From: Winogradskyella litoriviva
GTDB lineage: Bacteria > Bacteroidota > Bacteroidia > Flavobacteriales > Flavobacteriaceae
Direction of reading: 5' to 3'
Length of the DNA: 64,000 nucleotides
NCBI RefSeq assembly: GCF_013249065.1
Contig: NZ_JABRWQ010000006.1
Span: 276,253 to 340,252 of the forward strand
The notes under the pieces are model-generated. The model was given only the letters and a program-made list of their open reading frames with translations. It searched no databases and had not been told where the DNA came from. Made by a program: the position numbers and the translations under genes. This document shows positions 56,757-63,914 of this stretch, in pieces. Positions within the stretch are counted from its first letter, which is position 1. Each line of letters begins with the position of its first letter.

Positions 56757-57761
56757 ATGGTAAATGTACATTTCGATAATATAAGACAACATATAATTAG
56801 TGCTCTCGACAAAGCATCTGAAAGAATAATTGTTGCTGTTTATTGGTTCACAAACGAAGAACTTTTTGATAAACTAATCCAACAAATCGAAAAAGGTTGT
56901 AGAGTTGAATTAATAATCCACAATGATTTTATTAACAATAGAAATACGGGACTGAATTTTCAACAGTTCGTTGATAAAGGTGGTGAGTTTTACTTTTCAG
57001 ACGGTTACAATCCAATGCACAACAAATTTTGCGTAATTGACGACCAAATTTTAATAAACGGTTCGTACAATTGGACTTATTATGCTGAAAATAAAAACAG
57101 AGAAAACGTACTAATAATAGAAAAAGAAAAAGACACTATTGAATCATTCATAAGTGAATTTGAGCGACTAAAATCCTTAACTGAAAAAGTAACGGAAATC
57201 AGACAGCTAACTCGTTTCGAAGTTGACGAAAATAATGTTTTAAGAGCAAGGGATTATCTTGCAAATGACATTGTTTTCCAAGCAAAAGTTACGAATAGAC
57301 CAGAAATTGTAGAATCTGCATTCGAAATCGCACCAGACAATATAGAAGTTCAAAAAATTGCTTATTCACTTGATTTAACTAAAAAGTATAGATTAAAACA
57401 CTCTATTGGCTCAAGTCTGAAAGATGATGGATATATCATAATTGTAGAAAAAGGAGAAATGATTCCAATATCATCTTCTACAATTGTAAAAACAGTAGCT
57501 GACAATCAAATAAGTTCAGAAGCCACAATTCACTATGGAGAAAAACCAAAAGCAAGTCAGAATCCAAAGTTTGCTAAAATGAGACTGAATGGTTTGCCGA
57601 AAAAACCTGCTGGAGAAGCTCAAATGAAATATCATTTTACGATAGACCTTAAAGGAAATTTAAGAATGGAAAAGTATTCATTGGACAATGGAAAAAGAGT
57701 AATTCTGAACAAGAAAATTACTGGACTATTAGAGGAAATAAAAGAAGAAAAAACTGCGTAG
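56757..57761 (+). CDS. Cassette 2: PLD-type (HKD) protein fused to Hsp70-like substrate-binding domain
   Basis: 334 residues from ATG 56757; an in-frame TTG at 56700 lies inside the repeat and is not credible. Residues about 5-140 form a PLD_2-like domain with one HKD motif (MHNKFCVIDD, His88, Lys90, Asp95; then NGSYNWT), as in single-HKD nucleases that dimerise. Residues about 214-315 resemble the DnaK beta-sandwich substrate-binding domain: IPISSSTIVKTVADNQ, then ATIHYGEKPKASQN, MRLNGLPKKPAG and HFTIDLKGNL. No ATPase domain is present. Likely a nuclease or phosphodiesterase guided by a peptide-binding module. The stop codon TAG is part of the cassette arm GCGTAGAAC. Confidence 0.75.
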   Translation: MVNVHFDNIRQHIISALDKASERIIVAVYWFTNEELFDKLIQQIEKGCRVELIIHNDFINNRNTGLNFQQFVDKGGEFYFSDGYNPMHNKFCVIDDQILINGSYNWTYYAENKNRENVLIIEKEKDTIESFISEFERLKSLTEKVTEIRQLTRFEVDENNVLRARDYLANDIVFQAKVTNRPEIVESAFEIAPDNIEVQKIAYSLDLTKKYRLKHSIGSSLKDDGYIIIVEKGEMIPISSSTIVKTVADNQISSEATIHYGEKPKASQNPKFAKMRLNGLPKKPAGEAQMKYHFTIDLKGNLRMEKYSLDNGKRVILNKKITGLLEEIKEEKTA

Positions 57762-57890
57762 AACAACGTGTATAATTAATGGCTGGTTCTCGCCCACTTA
57801 CGAAAATCCTTGCGGATTTTCTATCCGGTTTTTATTTGCTAAATTAGGTGCTTAAACACGCCACTAATCATACACAAAACCGTTAGGCGC
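57756..57890 (+). repeat. attC-like site 2 (type B)
   Basis: Left arm GCGTAGAAC pairs with the start of cassette 2, right arm GTTAGGCGC belongs to cassette 3. Inner stem GTGTATAATTAATGGC with GCCACTAATCATACAC; two A:C mismatches. The change TGC/GCA to GGC/GCC relative to site 1 is compensatory. Central palindrome GAAAATCC-ttgc-GGATTTTC. Confidence 0.8.
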
Positions 57891-57947
57891 AATGTAACAA
57901 AACTACGAACTCATCGTCTTCCATTAACAAACCAATCAGAAAACTAA

Positions 57948-58802
57948 ATGCAAGAAAATTTAACGGAACGAAAAAAAACTTGGAATACAATCTTTCTTTT
58001 CCTCGCCATTGTTACAGTTATAAGTTCTCTATTCCATTATGCCATAGTTAATTTATACCCTTCACGAATATATATTGGAAGCTTAATGTGGTGTCCTGCA
58101 ATAGCTGCCATAATTACGCTAAAACTAAAAAAACGCCCCATTTCTTCACTAAATTGGAATTGGGGAAATTGGAAATATATTCGACTTTCTTATTTTATTC
58201 CTGCTTTGTATGGCTTAATCACTTATATACTCATTTGGGTTTTTGGCTTTGGAAGTTTGACTAATGGAAATGCAATTACAGATTGGGGAAAAGAACTTGG
58301 TTTGATTGGAATTGGAACTTTAAATCCAACATCGATTGCAATCATAGCTATTATCTTATTAGGAACTATTGAAGTCATAAGAGCAGCTGCAACAACTTTA
58401 GGGGAAGAGATTGGATGGAGAGGTTTTTTCATTTATGAATTAAGAAAAGTTCTTTCCTTTACTGGTGTTTCCATTTTTAGTGGAATTATTTGGGCAACTT
58501 GGCATTGGCCATTAATTGTGTATTATGGTGAAAATGTAATCTTGGAATTGACAACATTTTATGTTGTTATTGTTTCAATGTCATTCATTATGACTTACTA
58601 CACTTTTAAGTCTAAAAGCCTATGGCCAGCAGTAATTTTTCACGCAGTAAGCAATGTATATATTCAAAAAATATTACCTGAGTTAACCATTAAAAATGAA
58701 GGAACGGAACATTGGCTTGGTGAAAACGGAATTATGTTTGCAACTGTGACTTGCGTTTTTGGAATTTACTTTTGGAGAAAAGCAATTAAAGAAAAATTAT
58801 AA
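57948..58802 (+). CDS. Cassette 3: CPBP family intramembrane metalloprotease
   Basis: 284 residues with about eight membrane helices. CPBP (Abi/CAAX protease) motifs: EExxxR in GEEIGWRGFF at about 155-165, FxxxH in the IIWATWHWPLI helix, and HxxxN in FHAVSNVYIQ. The family cleaves within membranes; in bacteria some members give bacteriocin immunity or abortive phenotypes, substrates mostly unknown. Starts 65 bases after the cassette junction. It is about 96% identical to the protein of the next cassette (12 substitutions in 284). Confidence 0.9.
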   Translation: MQENLTERKKTWNTIFLFLAIVTVISSLFHYAIVNLYPSRIYIGSLMWCPAIAAIITLKLKKRPISSLNWNWGNWKYIRLSYFIPALYGLITYILIWVFGFGSLTNGNAITDWGKELGLIGIGTLNPTSIAIIAIILLGTIEVIRAAATTLGEEIGWRGFFIYELRKVLSFTGVSIFSGIIWATWHWPLIVYYGENVILELTTFYVVIVSMSFIMTYYTFKSKSLWPAVIFHAVSNVYIQKILPELTIKNEGTEHWLGENGIMFATVTCVFGIYFWRKAIKEKL

Positions 58803-58814
58803 ATAAAAAACACA

Positions 58815-58949
58815 GCGCCTAACACCGTATATAATTTATTGCTAGTTCTAGCCTACTTACGAAAATCCTCGCGGATTTTCTATTCGGTTTTTATTTGCTA
58901 AATTACGTGCTAAACCACGCAACAAACCATATACAAACACGTTAGGCGC
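58815..58949 (+). repeat. attC-like site 3 (type B)
   Basis: Left arm GCGCCTAAC and right arm GTTAGGCGC pair fully because cassettes 3 and 4 have the same arms. Inner stem GTATATAATTTATTGC with GCAACAAACCATATAC, three A:C mismatches, with compensatory changes at two places relative to site 1. Central palindrome GAAAATCC-tcgc-GGATTTTC. Confidence 0.8.
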
Positions 58950-59006
58950 AATGTAACAAAACTACGAACTCATCGTCTTCCATTAATAAACCAATCAGAA
59001 GTTCAA

Positions 59007-59861
59007 ATGCAAGAAAATTTAATGGAACGAAAAAAAACTTGGAATACAATATTTATTTTCCTTGCTATTGTTACAATTTTAAGCTCTTTATTTCATTATG
59101 CGATAGTTAATTTATATCCGTCACGAATATATATTGGAGGACTAATGTGGTGTCCTGCCATAGCTACCATAATCACTTTAAAACTGATAAAACGCCCTAT
59201 TTCTTCACTAAATTGGAATTGGGGAAATTGGAAATATATTCGACTTTCTTATTTTATTCCTGCTTTATATGGCTTAATCACTTATATACTAATTTGGGTT
59301 TTTGGCTTTGGAAGTTTGACAAATGGCGAAGCAATAACAGATTGGGGAAAAGAACTTGGTTTAATTGGAATAGGAACTTTAAATCCAACATCGATTGCAA
59401 TCATAGCTATTATCTTATTAGGAACTATCGAAGTAATTAGAGCAGCAGCAACAACTTTGGGAGAAGAGATTGGATGGCGAGGTTTTTTCATTTATGAATT
59501 AAGAAAAGTTCTTTCGTTTACTGGTGTTTCCATTTTTAGTGGAATTATTTGGGCAACTTGGCATTGGCCATTAATTGCATATTATGGCGAAAATGTAATC
59601 CTGGAATTGACGACATTTTATGTTGTTATAGTCTCAATGTCGTTCATTATGACTTATTACACTTTTAAATCTAAAAGCCTATGGCCAGCAGTAATTTTTC
59701 ACGCAGTAAGTAATGTATATATTCAAAAAATATTACCCGAATTAACAATAAAAAATGAAGGAGCGGAACATTGGCTTGGCGAAAACGGAATTATGTTTGC
59801 TATCGTGACTTGTGTTTTTGGAATTTATTTTTGGAAAAAAGCAATTAAAGAAAAATTGTGA
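59007..59861 (+). CDS. Cassette 4: CPBP family intramembrane metalloprotease (duplicate)
   Basis: 284 residues with the same catalytic motifs as the cassette 3 protein (GEEIGWRGFF, TWHWPLI, FHAVSN). The substitutions are conservative (for example T6M, Val to Ile, Lys to Arg); at DNA level the two genes differ at many third positions, so both copies appear to be under protein-level selection. The 65-base leader is almost identical as well. The two cassettes have exactly the same length, 1059 bases. Confidence 0.9.
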   Translation: MQENLMERKKTWNTIFIFLAIVTILSSLFHYAIVNLYPSRIYIGGLMWCPAIATIITLKLIKRPISSLNWNWGNWKYIRLSYFIPALYGLITYILIWVFGFGSLTNGEAITDWGKELGLIGIGTLNPTSIAIIAIILLGTIEVIRAAATTLGEEIGWRGFFIYELRKVLSFTGVSIFSGIIWATWHWPLIAYYGENVILELTTFYVVIVSMSFIMTYYTFKSKSLWPAVIFHAVSNVYIQKILPELTIKNEGAEHWLGENGIMFAIVTCVFGIYFWKKAIKEKL

Positions 59862-59873
59862 CTGAAAAACACA

Positions 59874-60009
59874 GCGCCTAACACCGTGTATAATTAATGG
59901 CTAGTTCTCGCCTACTTACGAAAATCCTCGCGGATTTTCTATTCGGTTTTTATTTGCTAAATTAGGTGCTGAAACACGCCACTAATCATACACAATCACG
60001 TTGTAGCTA
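59874..60009 (+). repeat. attC-like site 4 (type B)
   Basis: Left arm GCGCCTAAC, right arm GTTGTAGCTA. Inner stem GTGTATAATTAATGGC with GCCACTAATCATACAC, the site 2 version, although cassettes 3 and 4 are duplicates. The repeats have therefore not simply followed the gene duplication. Confidence 0.8.
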
Positions 60010-60024
60010 ATTTAGGAGCACCTT

Positions 60025-60678
60025 ATGAAAAATAAACTTTTGTTTTTGTTTTTGTTGATTTGCAATCTGTGTTTAAGTCAAAATGACATTGATTTTTCTA
60101 AATTAAAAGTGTCTGAATCAAGAGTGGATTCTATTAATTTATATTTAAATAGAATTATCAAAAGCGATGGAGAGAGAAAGAAAAAATTAGAAAAAATGTT
60201 TTTTGAACTACTTCCAAATAGTCATTCTGAAATGAGTGATGCAATGTATATAGATTCGTGGAAAAAAGACTTGGAATGGAAAAAAAACAAGCACAAAAAA
60301 GGTTTTGTTCCTAAACTCTATGTTGTAAATCCTTGGGTTAAATATTTAAGCATAATGGACTATTATGACAAAGATGCATACTACGAAAAGTATTTTAACA
60401 TATGTATTGGAGGTGAATATGGAGCTGATTATTTAAGAGCTGGTTTTGAAATTTATGAACGATTTTTATCCGACACAAAAACTGCTTGCGAGAAACTGGA
60501 AAAATTAACAGACAATGAAATAGAAAGTATTTTTTATTTCATTTTTGACGAAACACATCCAGAATACAATGAAGAGAATATTTCTTTGTATAATGAGATG
60601 TTTTTAAAAATAAAAACGGAGAATCTAAAGCTATCCGAATTACTGGAAAAAAGTTATAAGCGGATAATTGCAGAATAA
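60025..60678 (+). CDS. Cassette 5: exported protein of unknown function
   Basis: 217 residues. Signal peptide about 1-19 (LLFLFLLICNLCLSQN). The mature part is charged and mostly helical with clustered Trp and Tyr (YIDSWKKDLEWKKN, NPWVKYLSIMDYYDKDAYYEKYF); no family recognised. An AGGAGC ribosome-binding site lies 9 bases before the ATG, unusually strong for this genome. It starts 25 bases after the junction, so the RBS is carried inside the cassette. Confidence 0.7.
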   Translation: MKNKLLFLFLLICNLCLSQNDIDFSKLKVSESRVDSINLYLNRIIKSDGERKKKLEKMFFELLPNSHSEMSDAMYIDSWKKDLEWKKNKHKKGFVPKLYVVNPWVKYLSIMDYYDKDAYYEKYFNICIGGEYGADYLRAGFEIYERFLSDTKTACEKLEKLTDNEIESIFYFIFDETHPEYNEENISLYNEMFLKIKTENLKLSELLEKSYKRIIAE

Positions 60679-60700
60679 AGAAACCATTGATTAAAAAAAC

Positions 60701-60841
60701 TAGCTACAACACCGTGTATAATTAATTGCTTTTTACGTGCTTACTTGCGAAAATTCCTGCGGAATTTTCTCGGGTTCGTAAAAGTTTGCTAATTTAGTTG
60801 CTTAACCACGCAACTAACCATACACAAACACGTTAGCAACA
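60701..60841 (+). repeat. attC-like site 5 (type A)
   Basis: Left arm TAGCTACAAC is a perfect 10-base complement to the start of cassette 5; right arm GTTAGCAACA belongs to cassette 6. Inner stem as in site 1 with three A:C mismatches. Central palindrome GAAAATTCC-tgc-GGAATTTTC. Confidence 0.8.
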
Positions 60842-60849
60842 AGCTGAAA

Positions 60850-61389
60850 ATGAAACACACATTGAATATACTACTTCTGATTTTAACTTTGATTTCGTGT
60901 AAAAACCAATCAAAATCTGAATTAAAAGAAACTTCGTCTAATTCAAAAACAGAAACGGAATCAATAAAATTTAGACAAATAATTTTTGGAAGATACTGCG
61001 GAGAATGTGACGAAAGTTGCGCACCAATGTTTCGTTTGACATTTGACAAAAAAGAACCTACTCTTGCTGCTGATTTTGAAGACACATATTTTAGTTTAAA
61101 GAATAAAGTTGAATTTAAAACTGACTTAAACCAAGAAAAGAAACTTGAAATCGCATATGAGATTGTAAATAAAATACCCGAAACGTTATATAATTGGAAA
61201 ACTGATAAAGAAAAATTTGGATGTCCTGATTGTACTGATGGATGTGGATATTATTTGGAATTTATAAAGAAAAATGGAGATTTAAAAACATTTGACTTGG
61301 ACGATTTTGAAGAAACGGAAAACATACCCAAAGAAGTTTTGGAATTCACTCACTTTCTTGCTGAACGAATTGATAAGTTGATAGAATAA
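60850..61389 (+). CDS. Cassette 6: Cys-rich lipoprotein of unknown function
   Basis: 179 residues. Lipobox LISC at about residues 14-17. The mature region has two Cys clusters, GRYCGECDESCAP at about 48-60 and FGCPDCTDGCGYY at about 123-135, which could bind metal or form disulfides. No family recognised. Starts 18 bases after the cassette junction and ends just before the arm. Confidence 0.7.
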   Translation: MKHTLNILLLILTLISCKNQSKSELKETSSNSKTETESIKFRQIIFGRYCGECDESCAPMFRLTFDKKEPTLAADFEDTYFSLKNKVEFKTDLNQEKKLEIAYEIVNKIPETLYNWKTDKEKFGCPDCTDGCGYYLEFIKKNGDLKTFDLDDFEETENIPKEVLEFTHFLAERIDKLIE

Positions 61390-61394
61390 AAGCC

Positions 61395-61535
61395 TGTTGC
61401 CAACACCGTGTATAATTAATTGCTGTTTTCTTCTCTACTTGCGAATATTCCTGCGGAATATTCACAGGTTAGTAAAAGTTTGCTAACTTAGTTGCTTAAC
61501 CACGCAACTAACCATACACAAACACGTTGGCAACC
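61395..61535 (+). repeat. attC-like site 6 (type A)
   Basis: Left arm TGTTGCCAAC against cassette 6 start GTTAGCAACA: one A:C mismatch on top, a T:G wobble on the bottom strand. Inner stem as site 1. The central palindrome is GAATATTCC-tgc-GGAATATTC, which differs from sites 1 and 5 by paired changes on both sides. Confidence 0.8.
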
Positions 61536-61562
61536 ATTTGAAAAAACAACTAAAAACAAAAA

Positions 61563-62888
61563 ATGAAACTAAAAAAGATAAGTGTTAAAAAGCTTTTTGG
61601 AATTTTTGACCATACGATACCGATAAATAAAAAAAGTGGAATCACAATAGTAATAGGCGAAAATGGGCTTGGAAAAACTATTCTACTTGAGATGATTGAA
61701 TCTTTTTTCAAAGGAAGTTATTTTTATCTAAATTCTGTTGATTTTAAAGAATTCATTCTTGAGTTTACTGATGGAATTCAATGGGAGCTTAAAAAAGAAG
61801 AGCGAAAAGATGATGTGCCAAAACTTATCCTAACCCAAGTCAATAAAAATAAAACTTCATACAAACCAATACAATTAATCAGTTATGATGACGATGATTT
61901 GCGAGCAATGGCTGGCAGGATATCGCGAACTACAAGAATGATTGGTAGAGTTGGCCCTAGATTATGGGAAAATAGGAGAACCGGTGAATTAATGCACGCA
62001 GAGGAAGTTGTTCAAAAATATGGTGGTTACCTACCCTATGACATTAAACTTGGTGATTCTGAAAGACCTAAATGGTTTAAGGATAGACACAAACAAATAT
62101 CAGTGAGTCTAATAGAAACTCAAAGACTTATTTCTTTAGAGGAAAGAGAAGAAAAAACACACGAAAAAACTGTCGATAAATATTCAAAAGAATTAAGCAA
62201 GACTGTTAAATCCTTTTTAACAGAATCTACAGAATTATCATCTAAACTTGACCGTACATATCCAAATAGACTTATTGACAGAATAAAAAAATCTACTAAT
62301 GTAACCGATGAACATCTAAATACAGAGTTAAAAAGATTAGAAGAAAAAAGAGAATTACTTGATAAAGTTGGATTAATAGAAATTGAAAAAGATTCAAATA
62401 TTTTAGAAATTGACAAGCCACAGGAAGTAATCAAAGATGTATTAATGCTTTATGTGGAAGACAGTTTCAAAAAAATTGAAATCTTTGATGATATAGCAAA
62501 GAAAATTCATTTGCTAATGAACATCATTAATAAAAGATTTAAACACAAACAATTTTTTGTAGATAAAGAAGATGGTTTTGTTTTTCGTTCAACTATCATA
62601 AAGGATAAGAATAAAAACTTTCAAAGTATTCCAGTTACTAAACTTTCCTCTGGAGAACAAAATGAATTAATTTTATTCTATGAATTGCTCTTTAAGTCAA
62701 AAAGTAATTCTCTTATATTAATTGATGAGCCTGAAGTTTCTTTACATATATCTTGGCAGAATTGCTTCATTGAAGATGTCAAAGAAATCACAGAACTAAA
62801 CAATTTAGAGGTTGTTATCGCAACACATTCCCCTGATATAATCGCCAACAATTGGGATTTAAAAGTTGAATTAATTGGTGTAGAATAA
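61563..62888 (+). CDS. Cassette 7: ABC/OLD-type AAA ATPase (PARIS AriA-like)
   Basis: 441 residues. Walker A GENGLGKT at 32-39, ABC signature LSSGEQNEL at about 359-367, Walker B LILIDEP at about 381-387, followed by SLHISW, and the H-switch ATHSPDII near 420. The central 250 residues contain a charged coiled-coil-like insert, as in SMC/RecF-like AAA_15/AAA_21 ATPases. It overlaps a DUF4435 gene by one base. An ATPase plus DUF4435 pair is the composition of PARIS anti-phage systems (AriA/AriB), so a defence role is likely by family and context. Confidence 0.85.
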   Translation: MKLKKISVKKLFGIFDHTIPINKKSGITIVIGENGLGKTILLEMIESFFKGSYFYLNSVDFKEFILEFTDGIQWELKKEERKDDVPKLILTQVNKNKTSYKPIQLISYDDDDLRAMAGRISRTTRMIGRVGPRLWENRRTGELMHAEEVVQKYGGYLPYDIKLGDSERPKWFKDRHKQISVSLIETQRLISLEEREEKTHEKTVDKYSKELSKTVKSFLTESTELSSKLDRTYPNRLIDRIKKSTNVTDEHLNTELKRLEEKRELLDKVGLIEIEKDSNILEIDKPQEVIKDVLMLYVEDSFKKIEIFDDIAKKIHLLMNIINKRFKHKQFFVDKEDGFVFRSTIIKDKNKNFQSIPVTKLSSGEQNELILFYELLFKSKSNSLILIDEPEVSLHISWQNCFIEDVKEITELNNLEVVIATHSPDIIANNWDLKVELIGVE

Positions 62889-63775
62889 TGGAGGAATTTA
62901 TTACAAATGAAAGGATTGCCAATTCAATAATGCAAAATAAATCCTTTAAAGGCTATTATTTAATTGTCGAGGGACCTAAAGATTCTAAACTTTATGGTAA
63001 ATTTTTTAATTCCGATAAAGTTTCAATCAAAGAAGCATTTGGCAATCAAAGGGTGCAAGACATTTTCAAAATACTGACAGAAAGAGGGTTCGATAAAAAA
63101 CTTGGCATTATTGATTCTGATTTTAGAAAAATCACTGGTAATGAAGTAGATATTGATGGGATTTTTATGACTGACGACCACGATATTGAAGTAATGATAA
63201 TGAAAACAAAGGCTTTAGATGATGTAGTTCGTGTTTTTTGCTCTCAATCTCGTGTACAAGCATTCGAAAAAGAAAAAGGTATTTCAATTAAAAACAAGAT
63301 TTTTGATTTAGGGAAAGAAATAGGTTATTTAAAATTAGCTAATAAGACTTTCGATTTAGGTTTAGTATTCAAACCCAAAAATCCAGAGGGTAATCATTTA
63401 AAATATAAAAATTTTATATGTGATAAAACTCTTGATTTTTTGGGCACAGATAAAATGATTACTACGACCAACAATTACTCTGTTAATAAATCCTCAAAAA
63501 TTGAATCTATTCAAGTAATATCAGAAAGATTAACTGAAACAAAGGAAACTGAATATATACTTGAGCAATTAGTGAACGGACACGACCTTTCACAAATTTT
63601 ATATATCCTAATGAAAAAAGTTCTAAAAAGTCGGAATAGAATGCTTCAAGACCATAATTCCATTGAAGACAGTCTTACACTTGCTTATGACCTAAATGAT
63701 TTTAAAGAAACTTATTTATATGAGGATATTCAAAATTGGTCTGAACAAAGAGAAATTGAAATACTTTTGACATAA
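62888..63775 (+). CDS. Cassette 7: DUF4435 (Toprim-like) effector (PARIS AriB-like)
   Basis: 295 residues. DUF4435 blocks: YLIVEGPKDSKLYGKFF at about 24-40 (Toprim-like Glu), KLGIIDSDFRK at about 76-86 and TDDHDIEVMIM at about 95-105 with the acidic metal-binding residues. Toprim-type nucleases cut nucleic acid with Mg2+. In PARIS the DUF4435 protein is released from the ATPase when an anti-restriction protein is sensed and then acts as a toxic nuclease. Translation is coupled to the ATPase by TAATG. The trigger here is unknown. Confidence 0.75.
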   Translation: MEEFITNERIANSIMQNKSFKGYYLIVEGPKDSKLYGKFFNSDKVSIKEAFGNQRVQDIFKILTERGFDKKLGIIDSDFRKITGNEVDIDGIFMTDDHDIEVMIMKTKALDDVVRVFCSQSRVQAFEKEKGISIKNKIFDLGKEIGYLKLANKTFDLGLVFKPKNPEGNHLKYKNFICDKTLDFLGTDKMITTTNNYSVNKSSKIESIQVISERLTETKETEYILEQLVNGHDLSQILYILMKKVLKSRNRMLQDHNSIEDSLTLAYDLNDFKETYLYEDIQNWSEQREIEILLT

Positions 63776-63780
63776 AAAAC

Positions 63781-63914
63781 GGTTGCCAACACCGTATATA
63801 ATTTATTGCTAGTTCTAGCCTACTTACGAAAATCCTCGCGGATTTTCTATTCGGTTTTTATTTGCTAAATTATGTGCTTAAACCACGCAACAAACCATAT
63901 ACAAACACGTTGGC
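63781..63914 (+). repeat. attC-like site 7 (type B)
   Basis: Left arm GGTTGCCAAC pairs perfectly over 10 bases with the start of cassette 7; right arm GTTGGC... opens an eighth cassette. Inner stem GTATATAATTTATTGC with GCAACAAACCATATAC, same as site 3. Central palindrome GAAAATCC-tcgc-GGATTTTC. Confidence 0.8.

Larger units (their letters stand above)
55998..63909 (+). mobile_element. Integron-like gene cassette array (seven complete cassettes, continues right)
   Basis: Seven head-to-tail units: 55998-56734, 56735-57882, 57883-58941, 58942-60000, 60001-60832, 60833-61526 and 61527-63909. Each holds one gene (two in the last) in the same direction and ends with an attC-like repeat. Each unit's first bases are the reverse complement of the bases just before its own terminal repeat: GTTAGCTTT/AAAGCTAAC, GTTCTACGC/GCGTAGAAC, GTTAGGCGC/GCGCCTAAC (twice), GTTGTAGCTA/TAGCTACAAC, GTTAGCAACA/TGTTGCCAAC (one change), GTTGGCAACC/GGTTGCCAAC. 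This matches circular cassettes opened between G and TT. No integrase is in the window. Confidence 0.85.

Noticed and set aside
59147..59440. 97-residue plus-strand frame inside the cassette 4 CPBP gene
   Set aside because: It is a shifted frame of a gene with intact catalytic motifs; the equivalent frame is not open over the same length in the near-identical cassette 3 copy.
56604..63914. The repeats as CRISPR units
   Set aside because: Repeats are about 135 bp, intervals are 0.7-2.4 kb and carry genes, and no cas gene is present.
56604..63914. The repeats as MITEs or ordinary terminators
   Set aside because: A MITE would have target duplications directly around each copy; instead the flanks pair across the gene with the neighbouring copy. 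The central palindromes lack T-runs typical of terminators.
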